A stretch of 64,000 nucleotides of DNA, taken from NCBI GenBank assembly GCA_025506515.1, contig CM046456.1, forward strand, positions 67,737,134-67,801,133. Direction: 5' to 3'. Both the position numbers and the translations under genes were made by a program. Under the pieces are notes generated by a model. That model saw only the letters and a program-made list of their open reading frames with translations. It made no database searches and was not told the DNA's origin. The stretch comes from Flaveria trinervia. Taxonomy: Eukaryota; Streptophyta; Magnoliopsida; Asterales; Asteraceae. Positions 21,231 to 32,071 of this stretch are shown in pieces. Position 1 is the first letter of the stretch, and each line of letters starts with the position of its first letter.

Positions 21231-22058
21231 AGAAATGGTAGTGGATGAGTTAACACTCACCCCGAACCAATATAATTTTTCGTGTTTTTGTGTCAACGTC
21301 TTTCAAACCTTAACTCGTTTATGTGTGTGGTTTAATCTACAAGTTATCATAATAAATATTTTTTAGTACTTCTTAAATGGAGTCAAGTAATAGTTTGTTA
21401 ACAAATTATAAAAGCGGTTGGTTTGTATGTAACAACCCAAATTGTGCTAACTAATAAAATCTTTCAAGCATTTATATCTTGTCATCTATGTGACCTATTT
21501 TTTAGTTTAAAAGGGTAAAATGTCATTTAACCTTATGTGCTATTATATAATTTATTTAAAACAACATTTCCCCTTCTTCTTTAAAACATAATGAAATTTT
21601 AAAATGAGTTATTTTGTTTATAAGATTATTATAAAAATAAGCATTTTCTTATATTTAATTATAATATAGTCTTCTAAATTAAAAATAAAAAATCATTTTT
21701 TCGAATATTTGTTACAACTATTTTCTATACTTGTGTAAATTTGTTACAATTAATTTTCTTACATTTACAACCCTAAAATCTAAGGTTAGGTAAACTAAAA
21801 TCTTAAAAAAAAATTTTAAGTGTTTATACCGATATACTTTATTAAAAAATATCAAGGTATGTTTCTATTTAACTAACTCTTTATGAATTGTTATGGTTTA
21901 GTTGATCATGCACATGTACGTGAGCATACGTGCACCCATGCACAAATATTTACGTATGCACGTATATACTTGTAAGCTTTGTGATTATTAAACCATATGT
22001 TTGGTTATCAATCATAAGACTAAGTGATTGGTTAGCTTAACATTTGATGTTTTAACTA
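21231..22058. other. AT-rich spacer, no gene
   Basis: There is no significant open frame. A CATGCACATGTACGTGAGCA-like purine-pyrimidine stretch near 21908-21965 precedes LTR A. Confidence 0.5.
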
Positions 22059-23408
22059 TGTAAGGCCCATTCCGGGATGCCTACAGCTGATAAATAATTG
22101 CGCATAAAATGTACATTTTCATTTATCTTACTAAAATATTGCAGCGGAAACATTCAAGAATGACATCTCATTTCATCATAAAAACTTTTGCGAAATAATA
22201 CATCGTTAATTAGTTACAAAATACATTGTTGCATTACATCACAAATGTATTATATAAATGAATGCCACCCCAAAAGAGCTGAGTAGCCACCTCGTGCCAT
22301 ACTCAGCAATCATTACCTGCCAACCGGAAACACATCAAAGTCAGCGTTGCTGAGTGAGTTCTAGTTTCATAAAATAAAACATACTTTTCTTTTGTTAAAA
22401 CCGTTCTTTACTTTCATGCGATCATACATCATACATACACATAGATAATATCATTATTTTCTTTAATCTTTCATGCTTTCATTCTTTCATCATTACTTTT
22501 TTCTTTTTCTTCCACCATAAACTTTACCCAGCTATTCTCTAATACTAGACCTAGGTCTAACATAGACCAGCTATAATGGTGCATCGCACCTCTGGTTACA
22601 GTACCTAGGGTAGAGTTTAGGTGTACCACTGCTATGTGCAATACCCAGCTATTCCTACTGGACCTTGGTCTATCATAGCCCAGCTATAACAGTGCATCAC
22701 ACCTCTGATCGCAATATCTAGGGTATGCAGCAATGGGGCTATACAAATGGTCAATCACAAAGAAAGACCCCGATGTGCATCCTCCCGGGGTAGCGAACCC
22801 GCACACCGTTGGCTAACACCTTTTAATGGTGTGTCTCGACATACTATGCTTGCAAGACTTTCTTTACCTTTATCATTCGTTAATGCATGCATTCTTACTT
22901 CGTGTTCCTCTTTTATTTATCTTTCACTTTATGTTACATAATACTTTCACTTCATTTATTAACATGACACGTAAAGCCACAGGATAGATAGGCATACATC
23001 ATAATAAGGAACATATCATAGAAAGTCATTAGCATCATACATGGCAACATCATACATACATAACATGCATAATCATGCAACATCATCATCATGCCCCACA
23101 TGCTCTCTAAGGCCTCAACAGTCCTCTTACAGGAACTTACGGGAACCTTTATGTCAAAACTTACATTTGCACTTTCCCCCGAAAATCAAAAGTCAAACTA
23201 CACTTTTCTTCGGGTGCAACAGCCCTATTCGAGCGCATAGACACCCTTCAGTCGCATGGCCTCCATGCGACTAAACCTCGTGCGAATGGACCTCATGCGG
23301 ATGAACACCCAAGCGAATGGAACTAATGCGAATGGACCACATAAGAATGAAACTAATATGGATGAGCACTTGTGCGAATGGACCCTCAGTCGCATGACTG
23401 CCCATGCG
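22059..23408 (-). mobile_element. LTR A, truncated (minus orientation)
   Basis: Read on the minus strand it ends in GGGCCTTACA. It carries the CTCACTCAGCAACGCTGAC block (about 22340-22365), the GATAATATCATTATT palindrome (22444), a second tandem array (22528-22750), an AACGTAAAGT-like block near 22933 and an ATGCGACTGA array (23218-23408). The LTR stops inside that array where LTR B begins; its start is missing. Confidence 0.85.
22528..22750 (-). repeat. Second tandem array of LTR A (two 115-bp units)
   Basis: Units beginning CCCAGCTATT at 22528 and 22643 share CTAGACCTAGGTCTA-like and CAGCTATAAYRGTGCATC-like boxes. The unit is unrelated to those of L1, L2, D, E and S. Confidence 0.75.
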
Positions 23409-24749
23409 TGTAAGGCCCCGATCCCGGAGACCTCACAGTTGGTCAATCATAGCAGCTAATTATAATTATACAAACTTAAGTAGCGGAAATAATTAATCAA
23501 AAACCATTCATTTCATTTAAAACACTATTGTTGAGCAATACATCATCTTTTAACTGATTACAAAAGAATTGTTTTACTGTATTACAAAACAACAACAACA
23601 TAAAATACGAATGGATGTCAGTCTTTTCCTGCCGAGTAGCTTCACCCTCGTGCCATCCTCAGCAATAATTACCTGCCAACTGAAAATGTATAAAAGTTAG
23701 CGTTGTTGAGTGAGTTCTAGTTTTAAAAGTAATAAAATACTTGTTGTATATGAAAATACTCTTTCTATGAAATACAACTCTTTACTTTGTATGTGAGCAC
23801 ACATTAACTATATGAACAAATACTGTTTATTCTTTTTACTATGTGCCTTGTTTACTCTGTTTTCTGTTATCTTTATCTTTCACTATCTGTATAGACCAAT
23901 GAGCAATACCCTAAACTATATGCACGATGAAAACTGGTGATGGGCCATATATCCCTCAAGAGGGTTCTGTTTACTGTATACAAGGCCGACCCAACCACCT
24001 AGGGTACGCTACAAAGGTCCTACCAATCTCAATGACTGGCCTCGTGTGCATAATAGGGTAGCTAACCCGCAGCACAGTTGAGCTAACGACAACATGGTCG
24101 TGTACCTCCTGTAAGCTTGCAAGACTTGTTAACATTTTATTAATGTTCCTCTTCTCTTCTTTATTGCTCTTTCTCTTTATTATTACAATATACTTTACGT
24201 TACGATAATAAACATACCACGTAAAGTCACACACTATAAGTAATAATAATAATAGCAATAATAATAAGGAACTATCATAAGGCAATAATACTTTACGTTA
24301 CGGCATTTTAGAGTCGTGCACCTCTCTACATATTCCTTGCAAGCCTTTCTATACTTTCTCTTTCATTAATGCATGCATTCTATCATTATGTTCCTCTTTC
24401 ATTATCTTTCATTTTACGTTACATAATACTTTATCATTTCTTTCACAACTATAACACATAAGCCACGGGAAAGATAACATACATAATAGCAACATCAACA
24501 TACACATACAACATCAACATACACATACAACATCACCATACAGGGCATCATCATACATACATAATATACATCACACATATCATCATAGAATAAAAATCAA
24601 CCATGCATCACATACATCACATCATCACATCATCATACTATGCCCGTCATATCAACTTTGACCTCAAAAAGTCAACTTACATAGCCCACGGGAACCTCCC
24701 AAGTCAAACTCTACACTTCACTTTTTCTCCAAAAAGTCAGAAAATTTTC

Positions 24750-25235
24750 TAAGTTTTCATCCGCATTTCCTTCTTGTTCATCCGCATTTCTTTTTTTTCA
24801 TCCGCATTTGTTCATCAGCATTAACTTTGTTCATCCACATTAACTTTGTTCATCCGTATTTGTTCAGTCTCGTGAACTTACTCATCCGCATTTGTTCATC
24901 CGCATTAACTTTGTTCATCCGCATTTGTTCAGACGCATGAACTTACTCATCCGCATTTGTTCATCCACATTAACTTTGTTCATCCGCATTTGTTCAGTCG
25001 CATGAACTTACTCATCTGCATTTGTTCATCCACATTGACTTTATTCATCCGCATTTGTTCATTCGCATAACTTACTCATCCGCATTTGTTCATTCGCATA
25101 ACTTACTCATCCGTATTAACTTTCTCATCCGCATTGATTTTCTCATTCACATTGACTTTCTCATCCGCATTTCTTACTCATCCGCATTTCCTCATTCGCA
25201 TTTGTTCACACTTAAGTAGTTTTTTTCTAAACTTA
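24750..25235 (-). repeat. First array of LTR B, ATGCGGATGA type
   Basis: On the minus strand, dozens of AATGCGGATGAACAA and AATGCGGATGAGTAA units alternate over about 480 bp, the longest array of its kind here. A 65-codon plus-strand frame (25022-25219) is only this repeat read as protein. Confidence 0.9.
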
Positions 25236-25785
25236 GGCGTATGAACTACTGTTTGGGCGCATGAGCAGCCTAGGGCACACTTAACATCAAATTTAATCCC
25301 CAACCTCATCTATCATGCTCTAAGCTTAAATCATGCATTTTAAGCCTTAGAAACACAACCACAACATCATCAAATCATCAACACAGTCCAAAATCAAACC
25401 ATACCAGCAACATACACACATTCACTCATATGGGTATGAAACCCTATTTTATAAAAAGTTCATACATGCATTTCCAGCCCAAAAATCAGTTAAAACATGT
25501 AAAAAAGGGGTTCTAGAACTCATCTTTGTAGCTCTTGAGTATGGCTTCTTCCAAACTCGTTTGAAATTGAGTTCAACCACCTAAAAACCCACTAAAAACA
25601 CACAACCGAACACACACAACATACATGAGCACACAACCGAGGATGAAACCAGTCAAGAACACCTTAAACACACGAATTTATACCTTGAATTCGAACTTTT
25701 CAGCTCTTGTTCTTTAAAATCCAGAAATTCCAGCTCCTTTTCTTTCTCTCTGTAACAAGATCTGAATTTTGTGGGTGTAGAGAGA

Positions 25786-25803
25786 GTGATGGGCGGCCAT
25801 CAC
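25786..25803 (-). promoter_or_regulatory. Stem-loop near the start of LTR B
   Basis: GTGATGG and CCATCAC form a perfect 7-bp stem with a 4-nt loop, about 137 bp from the LTR start in element orientation. This is the B version of the structure described for L2. Confidence 0.6.
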
Positions 25804-26691
25804 CTTTTACACCCACTTTTTCAACCCTTTTTGTCCTTTTGACACTTTTTACCCCTCAACTTGGGTCAAATATCATTTCTTTCTTTTTCTTCACTTAATT
25901 CTTTATCTACTAAATTTAAAGGAATAACCGGGTGTTACAATAGTCAACAAGAATCGATAATCTAAGAACCATGTCAAAGTTATCTACTTGAGAAACTCTT
26001 ATGAATTTACTTCTCATCCAAAAGGGTCTTAAAAATATTTCTCGTGTTCGTCAAGTAGACTGTAACATCCGGTTATTTAAAAAAGACATGAAATGAAGAA
26101 TAAAAGAAAGAAATGTAATAAAGTCCAAGTGGAGGACTAAAAGTGTCCAAAAGGACAAAACTTTGATAAGTTGGTGTAAAGGTGGACATGGCCGCCCACC
26201 CTCACTTCACATCACCACTACTTTCGGTTTTAGAGAGAGACAAGGGAAGAAGAGCAGAACTTTGAGTTTTGAAGAAGAAGTGAACAAATTCAAGGTAAGA
26301 ATTCGTGGTTTTTATGTGTTTATGACGGGTTCTATCCCGATTATGTGTTTATGTGCTTATGTGTTGTGTATGTGCTCGGGTGTGTGTGTGTGGTGTTGTT
26401 TTTAGGTGTTTGAACTCATTGCAAGCAGGATTGAAAGGAAGAAACACCCAAGTTGCATCCAGTGTGTTCTAGACCCTGGTTTTTACATGTTTTAAACTAT
26501 CTTTGGGGCTGAAAACGTATTAAAATGATTTTTACAAAGTTTATGTATGAATACCCGTATGTATTGTGTATGTTGGATGTTGGTTCTTGAATGTTTATAG
26601 GCTACTCATGTTTAGAATAGCCATATTATGCTTAGGACAGATGGGTTTGATGATTGGGGTTGAAAACATCCTAGAAACATGTTTCATAGAA

Positions 26692-27117
26692 AGCTCATGC
26701 GCCTAGATAAGTGTTCATACGCCTAGAAATGCCTTAGAAGGATTTAAGTGTTGGCCACGCATCTAAATAGTGCCCATGCACCCAAGTGATTGAAACGGCT
26801 AACTGCTGGTGACGCGCCTGAATAGTGGTCCATGCGCCTAGAAATGTTAGTCGGATGACTAAGTGTAGGGTCATGCGCCCTAATAGTGCCCATGCGCCCA
26901 AGTGGCCCATGCGCCTAAGAGTTGATGCGCCTGAATAGGACCCATGAGCCTAGAATTGGGTTGGAATTGACTAAGTGTCCAGACGTCCAGGATTCCCCAG
27001 GCGCCTAGGCACTCATGCGCCTGCATAGTGCCCATGCGTCTGAAATTTGCCCATGCGCCTAAGTGTTCCCCATGCGCCTGCATAGTGTCCATGCGCTTGC
27101 ATAGTGCCCATGCGCCT
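26692..27117 (+). repeat. First array of LTR E, ATGCGCCTGA type
   Basis: About twenty CATGCGCCTRA or close variants are separated by 10-35 bp (for example GTGCCCATGCGCCTAAG). Similar arrays are in L1 (15-45) and S (51598-52010). Confidence 0.9.
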
Positions 27118-27551
27118 AAGGACTTAGAATATTTTTCTGATTTTTAGGGAAAGGTGTAATGTAAGTTTTGACTTGGGGGTTTCCCGGGGGCTATGTATGT
27201 TGACTTTTTGAAATCATTTATGATGATGTTTGATGTGCCTGTATGATGTGATGATTGTGTGATATGTTCTTTGTTATGACATATGTTTATCTTTCCATGG
27301 CTTTGCGTGTTTTGTTAATAAATGAACCAAAAGTATTACGTAACGTAAAGTGAAAGATAAAGAAAGATGAACATGATGAATGAATGCATGCATTAACAAA
27401 TGAATGGACGTAAAAAGTCTTGCAAGCAAATGTAAGGAGGTTCACACTCAATGAAGGGTGTTAGCTCAACTGTGTGCGGGTTAGCTACCCCAGAAGGATG
27501 CACACTGGGGTCAAATCCTTATGATTGACCATATGTATGGGATTCTTGCTG

Positions 27552-27800
27552 CTTGCCCTAGGTACTGGAGTCAGCTTCGTGCATAATGTTCGAGGTCTAT
27601 GAAAGACCACAGGCCTAGTTACCCGCTTCGTGCACAATGTTCGGGGTATAGCATATGGCATTGATCCGGAACGAAAAAGAAAAGATAAATGGTGAATGTA
27701 CTTGCCCTAGGTACTGGAGTCAGCTTCGTGCACAATGTTCGAGGTCTATGAGAGACCTCAGGCCCAGTTACCCGTGTCGTGCATAATGTTCGGGGTAATG
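27552..27800 (+). repeat. Second tandem array of LTR E (two 149-bp units)
   Basis: Units start CTTGCCCTAGGTACTGGAGT near 27552 and 27701. Each holds two GTGCAYAATGTTCGRGGT boxes. Confidence 0.85.
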
Positions 27801-28591
27801 TACATGTCACTAGATGTAATGAATGAACGAAGGTTAACGAACGTAATGGAAGATAATAATGATATTATCTGTATGTACGTATGATGTATGATCACGAGCC
27901 AATGAAATGGATAGTATGACTCGGAAAAGAAATAAATAACGATTTTATCGACATAATATATGTTTTATTATAAAACTAGAACTCACTCAGCAACGCTGAC
28001 TTTTATACGTTTTCAGTTGGCAGGTAAACGTTGCAGAGGATGGCACGAGGCGGCTACTCAGCTCTTTTAGATGGCATTCTTTTGTTAATGTTTTTGCATT
28101 GTAATGCAAACGAATAATGTTTTGAAATGAACGCTTGTATTAACTTGTAAAAGCGTTTGTAATGATATAAAAAGCTAGTTTTATGTTTTCGCTGCAATGT
28201 TTTATAAATGATTAAATGTAAGTATATATTTTAGGTGCGATGATTTATCAGTTGTAAGCGTCCCAGGAACGGGGCTTTACATGGACTCTCGTATTAATCT
28301 AATGCTTGGTGCTTCACTCATGACCAAACCTTTATAATCACCTTGCACCGTCTAAAATGCGAAAGCTTGTCAGCTGAAATTCTAAATCAATGATCTTACA
28401 CACTTTGTCAAAAAGCACATGAAATCATGAATTATGAAATTGAATAAACTTAAGCGTAGCAAAACACCATAACCAAACTTATTGAATTTAAATGTTCCTA
28501 AGCGCTCATTAGAGAACACGAACTGAAATTCAATTCTCCTCATACCTTTGAAATCAGTCTTCTCGTGATTAAATTTTGTAGTAGGGGAGAC

Positions 28592-29394
28592 TGTAACATC
28601 CACCATTTTCCAAGTTAAAACCCAAACCCGAACCTATTTTGAACATCCATTATTAAATAATTTTAATAATTTTAATGGATCAAATGCATTAAATGTGCAA
28701 TTTATTGTGAACTGTTCAGTTATTAAACATCTAAACAACTTATAATAATTTATGGATTATAAATAATTCTTTTTCATTAAGTTATAAAGTTTTATAATCA
28801 TTTTACAATAAATAACTAGATGGAAAAGTCTTATTAAAATTTGTAAAGTTAAAAAATAAAATTTAATAAACTAATAAAGGTTTATTAGTAATCATGAATT
28901 TTAATTATTAAGTAAAAATAAATAATCAAATTATAAAGTTTACAAACTTTATAAAAGTTATAAAGATTTAATAAAAAGGAGTTAAATAGAAATTAGAGTC
29001 TTAATTAATTTAGAGTTTAAATTGTAATTTTTATTTATTTGAATTATTTAATTTTATATTTATTTCAAATTTCAATCATAACCCCCTTTTGAAAGACTTG
29101 TAAATCACCATTAACATAGGACTTGGACTTAGATTAACTAAATATCTTATTTTGTATAGGACATGGACTTAGATTAACTAAATATCTTATGTTGTATAGG
29201 ACTTGGACTTATATTAACTAAATATCTTATGTTGTTGTTTAAGTCTTTGTTGTATTGAAATGACTTAATTGTCTAGTATTATTCAATTAAAAATGCCATT
29301 TAATATTATTTCAACATATTTAATTCCATGAGCTATGAACAATCGTTTCACATACGTCCATCCCGGTCGTTCTGCCATCGGTCGGGGTGTGACA
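28592..29394 (+). mobile_element. First LTR of X
   Basis: It runs from TGTAACATCCACC to CGGGGTGTGACA (803 bp) and is followed by TTGGTATCACTGCC, a degenerate primer site (29398-29410 matches TGGTATCAGAGCC at 11 of 13 bases). It contains two partial tandem copies of TAGGACWTGGACTTAKATTA (29117-29225). Confidence 0.85.
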
Positions 29395-30598
29395 GATTGG
29401 TATCACTGCCATAGTTATAGGGAATTTGGTTATTAGTAATGGAATTAGCTAGATATAACTAAGTACCCTTACACATGAGTCCTCTCATATATTTTATATG
29501 CTTAGATAGGATTTTATGTGACTTATATGTTTAACATGATTATATGATTATATGCCACATATGATTATTCTTATATCTTGATTCTTTCAATGCACACATT
29601 ATGATCAAATCATATTCTAAGGAATTGTGTGCCTAAATCAAATGGTTTTCAAAATGAGCTTTGAATCATTATTTGTGGTTTTAAAGTCTTGTCAAAGTCT
29701 ATGTCATACAACTTGAAACATGTAATGCTGGAGGAGCGTGATGTCTGTATCTCGAGGTGTTCTGTGTAGGCAAAGTATTCACATAAATCCAAATCAACCG
29801 ATGGATCCGTTTACCTTACCCGGGAACCCTTGGGGTGAGTATCCGCTTATAGGTACGCATGTCTTCATTAAGGTTGTTGTTGACATAATACTTTGATAAG
29901 TCAACGTATTTGCCTTGGTTTGTAAACCGAATGTTATACTTGAAACATCTTTTTGTTATCGTATTATCATTGATTTTGTCTTTTTGGATCTTAAAACTCA
30001 TTACCCAATTCTCTAAACGACTCTTAATAATCTTTTGAATCTCTTCCCCTTAAAACCGTATTTATTCTGAAACCTTATTTCAATGATGCTCTTATTCTGA
30101 ATTGAACTATTAATCTTAACAAACACAATTCTCGTATCAGTTTTACCTAATGTAACTTGAAACCTCAATGACATAGTAAACAAGAATCGATCATCTAAGA
30201 ACCATGTCGAAGTTATCTACTTGAGAAACTCTTATGAATTTACTTCTCATCCCAAAGGGTCTTAAAAATATTTCTCGTGTTCTTCAAGTAGACTCTCGTA
30301 TTAATCTAATGCTTGGTGCTTCACTCATGACCAAACCTTTATAATCGCCTTGCACCGTCTGAAATGCAAAAGCTTGTCAGCTGAAATTTTAAATCAATGA
30401 TCTTATACACTTTGTCAAAAAACACATAAAATCATGAATTATGAAATTGAACAAACTTAAGTGTAGCAAAACACCATAACCAAACTTATTGAATTTAAAC
30501 GTTCCCAAGCGTTCACTAGAGAACACAAAATGAAATTCAATTCTCCTCATATCTTTAAAATAAGTCTTCTCGTGATTAAATTTCATAGTAGGGGAGAC

Positions 30599-31256
30599 CG
30601 TAACATCCACCATTTTCCAAGTTAAAACCTAAACCCGAACCCATTTTGAACTTCCATTGTTAAGTTATTTTAATAATTTTAATAGAATAAATACATTAAA
30701 TGTGCAATTTATATTGTGAACTGTTCATTTATTAAACATCTAAGCAACTTGTAATAATTTGTGAGTTATAAATAATTCTTTATCTTAAAGTTATAAAATT
30801 TTATTAATCATTTTACAATAAATAACTAAATGGAAAAGTCTTATTAAAATTTATAAAGTTATAAAATGAAATTTAATAAACTCATAAAGCTTTATTAGTA
30901 ATCATGAGTTTTAATTATTAAGTGAAAATAAATAATATAATTATAAAGTTTACAAGCTTTATAAAAGTTATAAAGATTTATAAAAAGAAGTTAAATTGAA
31001 ACTAGAGTCTCAATAAATTTAGACTTTAAATTGTAATTTTTAATTTATTTGAATTATTTAATTTTATATTCATTTAAAATTTCAATCATAACCCTCTTTT
31101 GAAAGATTTGTAATTCACCATTAACATAGGACTTGGATTTAGTTTAACTAAATATCTTATGTTGTTGTTTAAATCTTTGTGGTATTGTATTGACTTAATT
31201 ATCTAGTATTATTCAATAAAAAATGACATTTAATATTATTTCAATTTATTTAATTC
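30599..31256 (+). mobile_element. Second LTR of X, 3'-truncated
   Basis: It is collinear with the first X LTR from CGTAACATCCACC (first T changed to C) until TATTTAATTC at 31256, after which homology ends abruptly. Confidence 0.85.
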
Positions 31257-31866
31257 AAAGTTACATTTAACCATGTATAAAGTAACATTTACACATATGT
31301 AGTTTGATCTTTACATACATGAATTTCTCTTAAATTAATTGAATCATAATATATTATGAATAGTTGAACTTTTATCAAATCAATTGAATTATAATATATA
31401 TGATTTTTGAATGTCGATTAAATTTAAAAGAGGATATGAAAGTTGGTTTATAAAAGATTTAGTTTACACGTGTAAAAATTAGTTGTAACAAATTTATATA
31501 TGTGTCCTTATGAGATAATTTTTATAACAAATTTATATTTTTATATTTGCAAGAATATACTTTAACTAAAACTATAATTTATATGTGTCCTTATGATATA
31601 AAAAACCTTGATTTTTTTAAAATTTGCAAGAATATACTTTCACTAAAACTAAAGAGTCATGTCCTTATGATATAATTTTTATAACAAATTTAGATAAGAT
31701 TGAAAATTATAAATATGATAATACTCTAATTAAAAAGAGGATATAAGCTTTTGCAACAAAATCATTAGGAGAGAAGATAAAAAAATGATCAAAGAGATAC
31801 GAAAACATGAACGTCTATTAATAACTACCCGTACATAATTAAGTTTTTGTTTCTTCTTTAATAAAG

Positions 31867-31922
<56 letters not shown>

Positions 31923-32066
31923 GAAGTGTAATGTTATGTATATCTAATTTATACGAAATCAACATATAATAGGCGGTAAGTTGAGAGAATACTATCAAAA
32001 ATTATTAGAATAAGTCTTTTTTACCTGCCGCATACTGTGACGACATCGTACGCGGGGTGAAAAAAT
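31257..32066. other. AT-rich spacer with a short tandem repeat and an (AT)n run
   Basis: Three units of about 80 bp (31497, 31581, about 31657) share TGTCCTTATGATATAA and TTTGCAAGAATATACTTT. A pure (TA)n microsatellite covers 31870-31919. No gene is seen. Confidence 0.8.
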
Positions 32067-32071
32067 ATAGA

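Larger units (their letters stand above)
23409..25939 (-). mobile_element. LTR B, chimeric (minus orientation)
   Basis: Read on the minus strand it starts TGTAACACCCGGTTATTCC and ends GATCGGGGCCTTACA (2,531 bp). Its terminal half (23409-24305) resembles LTR S. The inner half (24306-25939) carries a second AACGTAAAGT...GCATGCATT...CTTGCAAG module resembling L1. The left pentamer ATGCG and right pentamer ATAGT do not match, so recombination or deletion affected one side. Confidence 0.75.
26061..28281 (+). mobile_element. Solo LTR E
   Basis: It begins TGTAACATCCGG and ends GGAACGGGGCTTTACA (2,221 bp). Flanking pentamers are TAGAC (26056-26060) and TGGAC (28282-28286). The unoccupied sequence is visible at 30290 (CAAGTAGACTCTCGTATT), which proves the insertion and its boundaries. 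It holds stem-loop 26181-26200, an ATGCGCCTGA array, an AACGTAAAGT block near 27342, a second array, TATAAAA at 27969 and TCAGCAACGCTGA at 27987. Confidence 0.95.
25940..28591 (+). mobile_element. Duplicate internal 3' region of element X, interrupted by solo LTR E
   Basis: 25940-26060 joined to 28287-28591 matches 30174-30598, the sequence just before the second LTR of X (AACAAGAATCGATMATCTAA to TAGTAGGGGAGAC). It is non-coding in all frames as far as I can see. Its presence upstream of the first X LTR means part of a tandem or recombined X array is preserved. Confidence 0.8.
28592..31256 (+). mobile_element. Element X: short non-autonomous gypsy-type element
   Basis: Two LTRs (28592-29394, and 30599-31256 truncated) flank only about 1.2 kb of internal sequence. 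A primer-site relic lies at 29398 and GTAGGGGAGAC (polypurine-like) precedes each LTR. No gag or pol domain is visible, except a possible short start at about 29800 (MDPFTLPGNPWGEYP) without known homology. The second LTR lacks its last 140 bp or so and there is no right TSD. Confidence 0.75.

Noticed and set aside
24750..25235. Dense short repeats read as a possible CRISPR or repeat protein (frame 25022-25219)
   Set aside because: They are the ATGCGGATGA array of LTR B, without spacers or cas genes. The frame is repeat translation.
22059..25939. A and B as the two LTRs of one element
   Set aside because: They abut with no internal sequence, belong to different subfamilies, and share orientation without a common TSD.
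26056..28286. Identical left pentamer TAGAC for solo LTR E and element C, as if both were one event
   Set aside because: The right pentamers differ (TGGAC and TTGAC), the LTR families differ, and each insertion is independently proven, E by its empty site. Coincidence is adequate.
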